Assembly: GCA_963779845.1 (NCBI GenBank)
Contig: CAVZZV010000002.1
Location: forward strand, 372,001 to 436,000
Origin: CAVZZV01 sp963779845
Lineage (GTDB): Bacteria; Bacteroidota; Bacteroidia; Bacteroidales; GCA-2748055
DNA length: 64,000 nt
Reading direction: 5' to 3'
Both the position numbers and the translations under genes were made by a program. Below, one piece after another: positions 19,879 through 28,883 of this stretch (its first letter is position 1; each line of letters opens with the position of its first letter). The notes under the pieces were generated by a model that was not told the DNA's origin, ran no database searches, and saw only the letters and a program-made list of their open reading frames with translations.

Positions 19879-21110
19879 GGTTCCCAGATGCTGGCATGCA
19901 GGTGGTGTGGATTTTCTTTTGTTGAATAGTAAAATACCGCTACCATCTTGCCATCGCTTCTCCTGAACAGCTTTGGGTAACCCATGTCGTTGAATTCCAT
20001 GTCCGCAGACCAGAAATTGTCCATAAGGATCAGTGGATCCTCCCAGGATGACCCATAATCCGAGCTATACCTGACATTGATCGTGCCGCTTTTCCTGTCG
20101 CCATACACTATGCATAGGCGGTTGTCGGCGGTAAGCTCCAGGGCTGAAGGATTACCGTTCTCAGGGCCGGTGTTGCTGACCATGGAACGGAAACCCCAGG
20201 TTTTTCCCTTATCCTTCGATGCATACAGATCGATCCAGTGCCTGTCCGTTCCCCCCTTCACGATATATTTTCTACGGATTGCAGATAACATGGTCCCATC
20301 CCCCAATTGCACGGTCGAAGGCATCACGGCCCGGCATTCCGTGGAATATGGGTTTTTCCCGGGGTTCGAATATAAACCGACCTTGGGAAAATTCAGGGTA
20401 TCGCTTTGCTCGAATGGTTTTATCACCCAACCCATGAAATTAAAGCTCATGCCGCCATCGCTGGTCTTTATGCAAAAGAGGCGGTCAGTGCCGAATTCGT
20501 CTTTTTTCCTTGCGGAGAAGAAAAGCGTGCATTCATCTTGGCTGTTCACGATATAATCCGTTCTGGGTGTCAGTTCATCCAGGCCGTATTTTTTAAGTTC
20601 CGGCCAGTCCAAAACATTGCCGAAGGCATACGGACCCTTCCACGATTGGCCTTCGTCCTTGCTATAAAAATAGTGGGCACGGGGATCAAAAGAGCCGTGG
20701 TATCCAATGCCCACGACGCGCATCATAAATCCCGGGGATTCAAAATCTATAGCTTCGGTAAGTTGTTCAAGTTCTGGTTTTTCGCCAAAATCGCCCACAT
20801 AATTCTCAGGATCCCTGGTGCTCCAGGTTTTCCCGCCATCATTGCTGGTCGCCAGCCATACATGGTATGGGTCCCCTAGGTTGTGGCCGTCGCCCAGTTC
20901 ATAAGGCCCTTCGATAAACCCGCTTATGATGTTATCGTCCTTAAAAATCGCCGCGGCGCAATTGGCTGGCCATCCGGCGAAACGCCCTTCCTTGTTATAG
21001 ACGATGATATGTTCAGCAGCGATTTTTGGCTGGGCCTCCGCGCAAGATGTGATTAGTATACCCGCAATAATGGGTAGGAATTTGGGAAGTGCTCTTTTTT
21101 TGTTCATCAT
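19875..21110 (-). CDS. Asp-box (BNR/sialidase-like) lipoprotein
   Basis: 411 residues from the ATG at 21110; an upstream in-frame start at 21197 would put 29 residues of AT-rich leader before a clear lipoprotein signal, so it is rejected. The signal ends in ILITSC, giving a lipid-modified Cys. The mature part is a propeller with five Asp boxes (SNDGGKTW, SKDEGQSW, TSDGGMSF, SKDKGKTW, SSDYGSSW). It is probably a surface- or periplasm-anchored exo-acting enzyme releasing a terminal acidic sugar. It is the first gene after the strong terminator at 21204-21231 and is translationally coupled to the DUF1537 kinase. An element resembling the one before the beta-helix gene lies at about 21174-21196. 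The exact reaction is unknown. Confidence 0.78.
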   Translation of the reverse strand: MMNKKRALPKFLPIIAGILITSCAEAQPKIAAEHIIVYNKEGRFAGWPANCAAAIFKDDNIISGFIEGPYELGDGHNLGDPYHVWLATSNDGGKTWSTRDPENYVGDFGEKPELEQLTEAIDFESPGFMMRVVGIGYHGSFDPRAHYFYSKDEGQSWKGPYAFGNVLDWPELKKYGLDELTPRTDYIVNSQDECTLFFSARKKDEFGTDRLFCIKTSDGGMSFNFMGWVIKPFEQSDTLNFPKVGLYSNPGKNPYSTECRAVMPSTVQLGDGTMLSAIRRKYIVKGGTDRHWIDLYASKDKGKTWGFRSMVSNTGPENGNPSALELTADNRLCIVYGDRKSGTINVRYSSDYGSSWEDPLILMDNFWSADMEFNDMGYPKLFRRSDGKMVAVFYYSTKENPHHLHASIWEP

Positions 21111-21203
21111 GACGATTCTTGAGTTCAATGTAAAAATAATGTAATTAATGGGCCGATAAATATATAATAATATTGATTTCCTATAGGATATTATCATTTC
21201 AAA

Positions 21204-21231
21204 AAAAGTCCGGCCATCGGGCCGGACTTTT
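21204..21231. terminator. Strong bidirectional rho-independent terminator
   Basis: AAAAGTCCGGCC (21204-21215) and GGCCGGACTTTT (21220-21231) form a perfect 12-bp inverted repeat with an ATCG loop and A/U tracts on both sides. It lies 50 bases beyond the stop of the beta-helix gene and ends the leftward transcript there, so the genes from 21110 leftward need their own promoter. Confidence 0.9.
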
Positions 21232-21280
21232 GATTCACTTTCTGGACAGCCGTTGAAGGCTATTGATTGATTGAAGTTTC

Positions 21281-22648
21281 CTATTCGGTCAGATAGACTT
21301 TGCTTGTCGTGATGCCCGATTTTGTTTGTACGCTTACTATGTAAAGGCCTTTCGACAATGTTATTGCAGTCCTGTCGGATGTCAGTTGGGTCCTGTTGAC
21401 CAACTGGCCGGTAATGTTGAACACTGAAGCTGTTCCCCTGCCTTCGGCTGTTTTCACGATTATGCTGTTTTGCATCGAGAATATTTGGGCCTTGTCAAGG
21501 TTCAGGTCTTTGATGCCGATGGGAAAATAGTTCGTCCACCACCTTGGGTCCCCAACTGGCCTGTCATCGCTACCCAGTAATTCGGATTCGTTTTGCAATG
21601 TAAGGTCCCAGGCGCCATCAGCGGTATCCGCAAACACCGGCTCATTGACGATCGTATTCATGGGATTGTATTTCGTGAAATCCTCCAGCTCTTCCGGCAA
21701 TAGTTCTTTGCCGAAATCGAGGTAGTTATAATCAAAAACAATAGTAGCGGCACTATCTGCTGCAAGGTTGTTGTCCATTGCGGAAAAAATGGTATTCGTG
21801 ATCGAAAGGACATTCTTTATAGCGGATTCATCTCCTGCGAATTCGTATTTTGACCTTCCCTGCATGACGTTTACTCCAACGAAATCGTAAAAAGTACAAT
21901 GGTCAATGATCACGTTGTCGGCACCTGCATTAAAACGGGTATCAACATATCCACCGCTTCCATCGGGCATTTTAACATTGCCAGCGCCCAATTCGAACCA
22001 AATCCGGCTATATATTTTTGCAAAGGTGGAATTCTTGACATCAAGGGTCCCAATGTGAGGCACATATTCAGGGGAACTGTTGTCATCCTTATAATTTACC
22101 TGGAAAATCTTTCCGCCACAGTTATATACCAGGACATTGTCTATGGTGATGTCGCCGCCGGAATTGAAAACTTTGGCTATGGCATTGTAGCCCTTGAAAT
22201 CTACGAATTCACAATCCCTTATGATCAGGTCAACGTTCTCGGTAACAATCTTGAACGTCCCGTTGCTGATGCTCTTGTCTTCACCAATGGTCCCAGTGAA
22301 CCTAAGGCCCTGCAGCTCTATTTCGGCTCCCCCTATAACGTCCTGGACCTCGAAGAGGTAGCTTGGATTTCCCGAAACCGTTCCGGTAACAACCGGTTTG
22401 AAGCCCAGGCCATCCTTTGCTTTTAAGATAAAACTCGATGAAAGGGAGATCTGATCGGGGATAAAAAAGGTGTCCTCCTCTGATGCCGGTGCCAGGACAT
22501 ACTCCTCAAAGATCCCGGCTTCGAGGTCGGCTTTTAACCCTGTCGAATCGGTGTAGACTTGAGCATCCACACTGACAAAGCCTGCTGCTGCCATTAAGGT
22601 AACTAACATTACCTTTAATTTTTTCTGAATGTAAAATTTCCTCTTCAT
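21281..22648 (-). CDS. Right-handed beta-helix protein with T9SS sorting tail
   Basis: 455 residues from the ATG at 22648 (MKRKFYIQKK). A longer frame from 22873 overlaps the preceding gene and has no signal before this point, so I reject it. It has a clear signal peptide ending SVDAQ, then a body of short repeated strands (ITIDNVLVYNC, VIIDHCTFYDF, LSITNTIFSAMDN) typical of parallel beta-helix proteins, close to DUF4957/DUF5123 proteins found with PL6-like enzymes. The last ~80 residues, with NITGQLVNRTQL and SKGLYIVSVQTKSG, are a type A T9SS C-terminal domain, so it is secreted and surface attached. It may bind or cleave an acidic glycan, but no catalytic set can be named. Confidence 0.8.
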   Translation of the reverse strand: MKRKFYIQKKLKVMLVTLMAAAGFVSVDAQVYTDSTGLKADLEAGIFEEYVLAPASEEDTFFIPDQISLSSSFILKAKDGLGFKPVVTGTVSGNPSYLFEVQDVIGGAEIELQGLRFTGTIGEDKSISNGTFKIVTENVDLIIRDCEFVDFKGYNAIAKVFNSGGDITIDNVLVYNCGGKIFQVNYKDDNSSPEYVPHIGTLDVKNSTFAKIYSRIWFELGAGNVKMPDGSGGYVDTRFNAGADNVIIDHCTFYDFVGVNVMQGRSKYEFAGDESAIKNVLSITNTIFSAMDNNLAADSAATIVFDYNYLDFGKELLPEELEDFTKYNPMNTIVNEPVFADTADGAWDLTLQNESELLGSDDRPVGDPRWWTNYFPIGIKDLNLDKAQIFSMQNSIIVKTAEGRGTASVFNITGQLVNRTQLTSDRTAITLSKGLYIVSVQTKSGITTSKVYLTE

Positions 22649-22728
22649 AATAATTAATTTTAAGTTGATAAAAAAACTATTTATGGTAAAAATACAATAA
22701 TTAACACCTTGGAGTTTCATGTATATTA

Positions 22729-22748
22729 TTGATATCTTATAGTATCCT
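22729..22748 (-). promoter_or_regulatory. Operator-like element upstream of the beta-helix gene
   Basis: Here GATATCTTATAGTATC (22731-22746) contains the ATAGTATC core seen at 3807, 3960 and 39025. The two ends (GATA and TATC) are inverted. It lies 81-100 bases before the ATG at 22648, in a 113-base gap after the DUF1566 gene, and suggests a second, regulated start for the beta-helix gene. Confidence 0.4.
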
Positions 22749-22761
22749 GTCGTTCTATCAA

Positions 22762-23769
22762 TCAGAAGCGACGAATGGCCCGAATGGTGGCAGACTGGGC
22801 CTTTGATTCGGCATTTGTCCTGCCAAGTTCCAGCATAAATGCATTGCCTGCATCCTTTTCTGTGGATGACCAATATTGCCCGAGCCCCAGGACATCGGTA
22901 TTTGCGTCACCATCGTTTCCCAATATCTTATTCAGGATGAAGCTTTCCTTAAAAAGTGAAAAGAGTTCATCGATGGAGGGCAAATACCAATCGCTGTAGC
23001 CCTGAAAAGTCATTGTGTCGCAGATGTAAGCAGCATAATTCCCCTGGCCTGCCAGTGCTACAATTTTATCCGTGTTTTCGCTTCCATTATATGAATAGGC
23101 CGCACCAGCAAGGGTCCCCGACAAACCCCAGGTCGCGTTCATATCCCGTGTGTGGGCTACCAGGCCGTGGTTGGTCCCGGGCTCTATAAAAAATATGATC
23201 CCCCCGGCGAAAAAATCACCTATCTGAAGCTGTGAATTATCGGAGAGCTTGTTCCATCTCGAAGTGTCCTCCTGGGAGATGCCGTAGGCAACTGAAGCCA
23301 TGAACACCGGATCTGTTTCCTGAAAGCCGGAAATCAGGTTTTCAGCAGTGCGGGCATGCAGCGCATAAGGCACGCTGAGCAATTCTGTAATTGTTGAAAG
23401 CGGGTAGGAATAACCGCCTGATGGGTCTACGTCCATTTTGAGGAAAAAGGGCCCCTGGGCCCAGTTTATAGTGTCGAGTTTTCCTTTGTAAACCGTCGAT
23501 CCCTCGCCAATCCTCAAGCTCACAAAGCCATGCTCGTCGGTCTCCCTTACATGCCTTTCACCATATACGCTTTCGCCTGTCTCAGAAAATTGCAGGATAT
23601 TGATCCTTATGGCGACATTTCCCTGTACGGGATTTCCCGAATTGTCCGTGATTACCGCCTGATAACTGAAGTACACCGGGGATTGGGCCGAGATAAGGCC
23701 GTGGCCGAAAAGGAATCCTGAAATCAACATCATCAGGAAAATCCAAGGTTTTGTATTCTTGCTTGTCAT
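22762..23769 (-). CDS. Secreted DUF1566-type protein
   Basis: 335 residues with a signal peptide (~10-28, ending SAQSP). The N-terminal half starts FSYQAVITDNSGNPVQ and has SLRIGEGSTVYKG, a beta-rich module common at the start of large secreted Bacteroidota proteins. The C-terminal half (GDFFAGGIIFFIEPGTNHG through YWSSTEKDAGNAF) is a DUF1566/Lcl-C fold of the C-type-lectin/FGE superfamily. It ends in IRAIRRF. The architecture is repeated with added domains in the gene at 27059-28876, so the two are paralogues. A role in surface adhesion or glycan binding is possible. It is the last of four T9SS-associated genes inside the SusCD transcription unit. Confidence 0.75.
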   Translation of the reverse strand: MTSKNTKPWIFLMMLISGFLFGHGLISAQSPVYFSYQAVITDNSGNPVQGNVAIRINILQFSETGESVYGERHVRETDEHGFVSLRIGEGSTVYKGKLDTINWAQGPFFLKMDVDPSGGYSYPLSTITELLSVPYALHARTAENLISGFQETDPVFMASVAYGISQEDTSRWNKLSDNSQLQIGDFFAGGIIFFIEPGTNHGLVAHTRDMNATWGLSGTLAGAAYSYNGSENTDKIVALAGQGNYAAYICDTMTFQGYSDWYLPSIDELFSLFKESFILNKILGNDGDANTDVLGLGQYWSSTEKDAGNAFMLELGRTNAESKAQSATIRAIRRF

Positions 23770-23845
23770 ATTTAAGGTCTTTGATTTATGATCTATCCTT
23801 CTTTAAAACAATTGAGCAAAGTGGTCATTGTCAGTGACCAGTATT

Positions 23846-26539
23846 TCAATTTCGCTTGTACAAGTAAATATTTTCATTTCTCCCTTCGCTTACGGTAATG
23901 TATCCAGATCGGTCCCTCAGCCATGCGATCGCTTCGCCTTGGGGCTCCTCGATGTAAGGCAGGGTCATGGCCTTTCGGGCCAGTGCCCCGATAATGGATT
24001 CGCCTGGTTCGCGTTTCCAGTAAAATACAGTGGTCAGGTTTTTAATCAATATTTCGCCACCATCTGCCGAAATGTCCCCGCCATTGGTCATTCGGAAGGG
24101 AAGCGTGACATCCGACCTTGTCAGTATAAGGCTGTCTTTGTCGATCTGAGGGTAGGGCATCGTATAAATCTGGACATTGTTTTCTCTTTTTGTCACTATG
24201 TACAAATCCTTTGTTGCCGGGTCTATCATCAGGATCTCGGCATCCCTCGGCCCATCGGCGTATCTGTAGGTGAATGCGGAAACCTGGTTCCTGCTTATAG
24301 AAATGTTTTGGTTGAAAAGCGATGTGTCAAGGTTCGGTTCTTCCAACCGGTACACGTAGCTGAAACTGTGCACTTTGTTGTTGTCGCCGATGTCGCCGAT
24401 ATAAATATAACTTTCACCTTCTTCCGGTCCTGGCCCGACAGCTATATCTTCCCAGTCGCGGCTTGTGATGTTAAGGACAAAAACCCTTGCTATGGTATTT
24501 CCTAAAGTATCTATCAGGAAAATGTTTTCGTCATCGCCACTGTCGTTGTGGACCCAAAAATGTCCGGGGTACTTTATGCTGGCGGCAATGCCGGATATCT
24601 CGGTCAGCCTGCTGTCCTTTATTTGACCCAGGACAATCCCCATGTTTTCGAAAAACTCCGGGGGATCCATGATGAAAACGATATCCTTCGAAAAACCATT
24701 TGCGGCATCACTAAGGGTTATTTTCACCGTGTCGCGTGCCATGCCGGTTGGGACCAGGACATATTCCCGCAAATAGGCAGATGTGATCTTCAATGCGTTA
24801 TTATTGCTGATTTCCCATGTGTAGGAAGGTGTTTTGGGGCCGCCATAAGTCACTGGTTCCAATATTAGGCTGTCCAGTGCATAGGGGTTTTTGCCAAGGC
24901 TGTCCCTCGTGAAGACATAATTGACGCGGTTGGCAAAGCATCGGATGGTATCCAGGCCATAAACAGAACTGTCGCTGGGATTTAGGTATACCCCCGGGGA
25001 TGCCGGAAAAAAACCGCTTGCATCGAAGCTGCCTTTAAGAAAGGCAGATGTACCGGTATTTGCATTTTCCCGGATGGAAACCTCGACCTCATGGTTCCCT
25101 TCTGTTTTACTGGTCATATAGCTTAAACTGTAAATGCTGTTGGAGAATTTGATCATATCAGCCTGAATGGATGCGAAAACGGCATCCAGCTTGTTCATGT
25201 TGTCGATGGAAAAGTACTTGCCGGTGTTGGCAATTTTCCGCAAGTCGATCGAATCGGAATTTTCGTCAAGGCTGATGACATATACCCTTTTTTCGCCTAT
25301 TGTCAATAAAACTTCCGCCAGGGCGTTCTCCCCCTCCTGATCGTTTCCACCCGAAAATACGATAAGCGATCCTTGCGAGGCAATCAATGGATTATATGTA
25401 TCTTCCCAATTATTTAGTGGCTTGATGATGGAATTGAACAATTTTGACGAATCAGAGCCGGTTTTTATTTTACCGATCCAGTATTCGAGTATTAATTTGT
25501 TATTGCTGAAATCTTTCATAAGCACCGCGGAATCCGAGTATGCGTAAACTGCCATTGACTGGTATTCAGCGATAGACTGTGCAAATTTGTTGGCCGATTC
25601 TTTCAGCTGGTCAAGGAAGGGTGCCATTTGGCCGCTGTTGTCCAATAAGAGGGTGGTTTTTAGCAGAGTGCGGGAATCCCTGTTCGTCCTTAGGTTTTGG
25701 AAAGTTGAAGATGGGGAAATCGCGATGTTGTCCTCACTGACAATAAAATTATCCTCTGTCAGGTAATCGATGCCTTCGTTGGCAGTATCCGAAACGGAAA
25801 AAACCATGTTCAGGTATCCGGGTTTGTTTGCCTTAAACAAATATTTATTGAATTCAAAATACCTGCCCTGAAAGTTGAAAACATAATTTTTATCCTTGGA
25901 AAGGAAATCATACTCGCTGTCCAGTTTTGAATCTGAATATGCCGTGAACCTGAGGATATCCCCGATTTTGGCGGAAAAGGCGCCCTGGTCTTTTTTAGAG
26001 GATTTTTTGTAACCGCCATGCATGGGAAAATAGCCCCCAAGGTTCCCATTGTATTGTATGGATGGCTTGGCTGCACCGGCTTCCAGGCATAAAATCTTTG
26101 CCATTTGTGAGGTCGAGTCATAGCTTGCCTTTAAAAAATATATTCCCGGGCGTGAGGGAATAAAGACAAATTGATTCTTGCCTTGTTCCAACTTCCGGTT
26201 TAACGAGGCCACAAGCCTTCCCGATATATCAAACACTGAAATATTTATGGCAGCCGCCATGCCTGTGGATAGCTCAAAAAAGGCCTTATTGGAGAATGGA
26301 TTTGGGTAATATCGCGCTTCATCCGGCAACATGTCCGATCCGACATGATCCGGAAAGTCAACCAGGATCTCGAAACTGTTTCCGGTTATCACCTGAACAG
26401 CTTTGTTGTTGAGGTTCTCGATTTTGATGCTGTCGAGATTTGATGGGGAACTGAACCCAAGGATGACACTTTGTTGGCCGGCTGAATCAACAGAAACCAA
26501 TAGCATAGAAAAAATAATGGCAAATAATACAGGTTTCAT
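23846..26539 (-). CDS. Secreted von Willebrand A-like protein with an internal sorting-like domain and C-terminal propeller
   Basis: 897 residues with a signal peptide (~4-21). Residues 76-152 read like a T9SS type A sorting domain (YYPNPFSNKA, VFDISGRLV, PGIYFLKASY), but this sits near the N-terminus rather than at the end. A vWA-like domain follows with LLLDNSGQMAPF (Asp300, Ser302; the third MIDAS position is Gln) and VIVFSGGNDQ-like SLIVFSGGND. After beta-sandwich material the last ~260 residues (from LTEISGIAAS) look like a beta-propeller of the SdiA-regulated/esterase-like type. No conventional C-terminal sorting domain is present. It is probably a surface protein; the function is unknown. 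Confidence 0.65.
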   Translation of the reverse strand: MKPVLFAIIFSMLLVSVDSAGQQSVILGFSSPSNLDSIKIENLNNKAVQVITGNSFEILVDFPDHVGSDMLPDEARYYPNPFSNKAFFELSTGMAAAINISVFDISGRLVASLNRKLEQGKNQFVFIPSRPGIYFLKASYDSTSQMAKILCLEAGAAKPSIQYNGNLGGYFPMHGGYKKSSKKDQGAFSAKIGDILRFTAYSDSKLDSEYDFLSKDKNYVFNFQGRYFEFNKYLFKANKPGYLNMVFSVSDTANEGIDYLTEDNFIVSEDNIAISPSSTFQNLRTNRDSRTLLKTTLLLDNSGQMAPFLDQLKESANKFAQSIAEYQSMAVYAYSDSAVLMKDFSNNKLILEYWIGKIKTGSDSSKLFNSIIKPLNNWEDTYNPLIASQGSLIVFSGGNDQEGENALAEVLLTIGEKRVYVISLDENSDSIDLRKIANTGKYFSIDNMNKLDAVFASIQADMIKFSNSIYSLSYMTSKTEGNHEVEVSIRENANTGTSAFLKGSFDASGFFPASPGVYLNPSDSSVYGLDTIRCFANRVNYVFTRDSLGKNPYALDSLILEPVTYGGPKTPSYTWEISNNNALKITSAYLREYVLVPTGMARDTVKITLSDAANGFSKDIVFIMDPPEFFENMGIVLGQIKDSRLTEISGIAASIKYPGHFWVHNDSGDDENIFLIDTLGNTIARVFVLNITSRDWEDIAVGPGPEEGESYIYIGDIGDNNKVHSFSYVYRLEEPNLDTSLFNQNISISRNQVSAFTYRYADGPRDAEILMIDPATKDLYIVTKRENNVQIYTMPYPQIDKDSLILTRSDVTLPFRMTNGGDISADGGEILIKNLTTVFYWKREPGESIIGALARKAMTLPYIEEPQGEAIAWLRDRSGYITVSEGRNENIYLYKRN

Positions 26540-26560
26540 GGCAATTTCTTATCCAACGGT

Positions 26561-27052
26561 TTATTTTGATTTGATTATATTGAAGGAGCGCAGTAGCTCT
26601 CTTTTGTTAACGATAAGCAGGGTATAGTTTCCCGGTTCAAGCTGGGAAACAGGAAGGTTCAGTTCCCCATTTTCAATTGCTTTGCTGAAAAGTACTTTTC
26701 CTTCCATGGAAATTAACCGTATATCAGAATCCAAAAAGTCGGGATCCTTGATACGTATGTTTATCCAATCACTTGTTGGGTTTGGGAAAACCCTGATTTC
26801 ATGTTTTAAATCTTCATTTTCGGTGATCCTGGTGAATATCCGAATTTCAGGATGCTGTATCCCCGATGAAATATAAAAACCATCGTTGCCGAAGCTTGTA
26901 TAAAAGGTCGGCCCAATGGAAAAGCTAAGTGTATGATCGGCGGAGGAGATTTCCCCACCTGTCGCAACAGAGCCGCTTTGTCCCTCGGTAACGACAAAGG
27001 CTGGCATCCCCATTATTGCAATTCCGATAAGCGAGATAAGTATGGATTTCAT
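26561..27052 (-). CDS. Small secreted protein with T9SS type A sorting domain
   Basis: 163 residues: a signal peptide (~3-22), a short region with repeated Ser/Gly strands (ISSADHTLSFSIGPTFYTS), and a C-terminal ~80-residue sorting domain beginning near IRVFPNPTSDWINIRI and ending in ELLRSFNIIKSK. Such small proteins, nearly all signal plus tail, are common in T9SS genomes and are delivered to the outer surface. It lies 6 bases after the gene at 27059-28876 and 21 bases before the vWA protein gene, so the three are co-transcribed. The function cannot be read; a structural or adhesin partner of the neighbours is a fair guess. Confidence 0.75.
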   Translation of the reverse strand: MKSILISLIGIAIMGMPAFVVTEGQSGSVATGGEISSADHTLSFSIGPTFYTSFGNDGFYISSGIQHPEIRIFTRITENEDLKHEIRVFPNPTSDWINIRIKDPDFLDSDIRLISMEGKVLFSKAIENGELNLPVSQLEPGNYTLLIVNKRELLRSFNIIKSK

Positions 27053-27058
27053 ATTTTC

Positions 27059-28876
27059 TCAATAATTAAGGGGGAATATCCTTAAATCGGATATTTGTAT
27101 GCTTTCATGTCCCCTGCTGATGTTTGTATGGTCGATGGCGAAATCCGTGACCGTGTCAAAACGGAGGATATCGCCGCTATATTCATCATCGCCTTCGATT
27201 TCCGACATATCTGCCGAAAATTTCCTTCCGTTCGCCTCGAAGGAGATTTCTTCTTCGGAAATGATGACCGTAACCTGTGTTTCCTCGCCGTTCTCAAGTC
27301 CAAGCCCGTTCTCGAGCAATGCGACCCTTGACCAGCCACAGTTATGCCGGGGGTCGTTGTTCCTGTTTTGGCATGCATCGCTAACCAAACCCGTATGAGG
27401 CTCGTTCGTGGAGCCCAGTATTTTATCCGGGTCGATATACCGAATCCAAATGGAGGTTGAAGTATGCGATTCTTCGCCCGTGTACCTTCTGATGGGAGAA
27501 AGATCGAGGTTGGGGAAAATGCGAAACTGTACCCCCTCGAAATCGCCGAGATTGGATTCGAGCATGGGGAAACTTCCATCATTTTTGTTCGGGCCACCAA
27601 AAAACAACCTAAAATCCCCTGTTCCGAACAATTCATATGGGGGCTCGCTGGCTCCCGGATCATACTCGGTTTTCATGTTGAACGTTATTTTTACCGGGAG
27701 TTTTGTAGGGGGAAGGTCACGAAAGACCGTTCCTCTCTTGCCCTTCACATCCACGAGGACGTCGCCCTCCGTGTTTTCGACTATCCGCACCGGGGTACCG
27801 CCTTCCTTCTCAGGGCCCCCAAGATAGGTCCAGGATGCGTTTTTTACATCGAAAAGCCCATGGAACTTTCTTATTGCCCTTACATTCGCCAAATAGTTTT
27901 TTTCACTTGTTTCAGGAAGCCCATTTTTGAACGCCATTGCATTTTCAGCGTCTCTTTCGGTGGAAGACCAGTATTCCCCGGGAAATATCCCGTTTGTCCT
28001 CGCATCTACATCCTCACCAAGGGTATTGTTTATTATGAAGCGGGCATCAAAAAGCCTGGACAATTCATCTGAAGAGGGAAGATACCAGCCGGACTTGGCA
28101 TTCAGGGCCAGGGTATCGCAAATGTAAGCTGCATAGAGGCCCGCACCGTATTGGTTCAGGACAGCATCCGTGTTCTCACTGCCATCGAACAGGCTTATGG
28201 CACCAACCAGGGCCTGAGGGTTGGGGCTCCATGGTACGTTGGCGGCAATATCCCTGGTGCTTGCCAGAAGCCCGTTTTCCCCGCTTTGATCGACATAAAA
28301 AGCGATCCCTCCCCCTATGAAGTCTCCCGGATAGTTTTGTGGACGGGAAATTTCATCCAGGAGATTCAACTTTTCGATGCTGAAAGAGGCACTGACCGAA
28401 TTCTCATACAGAGGGTCCGACTCATTGAACGATTCCACATTTTTGGCCATGAGGGCATAAGGGAATTTGTTGATCCTGTTGTAGGTTACAAGGGAGTATA
28501 TTTTGCCCCCTTTTGGGTCGATTTCTGTTTTAATGTATGTGTAGTTGTCCTTTTCATCCCATTTTACGGTCGACAGGCTTCCCGATTGTTCTATGCCTTC
28601 ACCAATGACGATCGAAACAAGGCCCCGGGGATTGGTCCTGGCCACATGCCGTTCCTGATAATAGATGTGGGAGGTTTGGTCGATGACTTTTATCCGGGCG
28701 CCCATGAGGCTGTCGGCAAGGATAGTTCCCTGCGAATCCTTGACAGTGAACTGAAAATGGATTTTATCAGGTGCCTGGGAATAGGAATATGCCGGGGACA
28801 GAATGGCACCCAGGAAAAAAACCCTCAGAATGTTGATGCGACTGACAAATTTATTTTCCTGTTCTGTCATTTTCAA
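27059..28876 (-). CDS. Secreted DUF1566-type protein with C-terminal lectin-like domain
   Basis: 605 residues with a signal peptide (~13-33). Residues ~35-340 repeat the plan of the protein at 22762-23769: FQFTVKDSQGTILADS, a SIVIGEGIEQSG strand, then a DUF1566 fold from GDFIGGGIAFYVDQ to YWSSTERDAENAM. An extra C-terminal region (~345-605), with PPYELFGTGDFRLFFGG, is a beta-sandwich that could bind carbohydrate. It has no T9SS tail. It starts 7 bases after the second symporter gene, so it is part of the same transcript as the transporter and aldolase. Its place in an acid-sugar operon suggests a glycan-binding surface protein; this is inference. Confidence 0.7.
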   Translation of the reverse strand: MKMTEQENKFVSRINILRVFFLGAILSPAYSYSQAPDKIHFQFTVKDSQGTILADSLMGARIKVIDQTSHIYYQERHVARTNPRGLVSIVIGEGIEQSGSLSTVKWDEKDNYTYIKTEIDPKGGKIYSLVTYNRINKFPYALMAKNVESFNESDPLYENSVSASFSIEKLNLLDEISRPQNYPGDFIGGGIAFYVDQSGENGLLASTRDIAANVPWSPNPQALVGAISLFDGSENTDAVLNQYGAGLYAAYICDTLALNAKSGWYLPSSDELSRLFDARFIINNTLGEDVDARTNGIFPGEYWSSTERDAENAMAFKNGLPETSEKNYLANVRAIRKFHGLFDVKNASWTYLGGPEKEGGTPVRIVENTEGDVLVDVKGKRGTVFRDLPPTKLPVKITFNMKTEYDPGASEPPYELFGTGDFRLFFGGPNKNDGSFPMLESNLGDFEGVQFRIFPNLDLSPIRRYTGEESHTSTSIWIRYIDPDKILGSTNEPHTGLVSDACQNRNNDPRHNCGWSRVALLENGLGLENGEETQVTVIISEEEISFEANGRKFSADMSEIEGDDEYSGDILRFDTVTDFAIDHTNISRGHESIQISDLRIFPLNY

Positions 28877-28883
28877 TGAATTT

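Noticed and set aside
22649..22873. N-terminal extension of the beta-helix protein
   Set aside because: It overlaps the preceding gene and lacks a signal sequence; the signal peptide begins at the ATG at 22648.
27082..27663. 193-codon minus-strand frame inside the 27059-28876 gene
   Set aside because: It overlaps the same strand in another frame; the composition is typical of an out-of-frame shadow.
28151..28879. 242-codon frame on the plus strand
   Set aside because: It lies entirely opposite the secreted DUF1566-type gene, whose protein has clear domains; the plus-strand product shows no family features.
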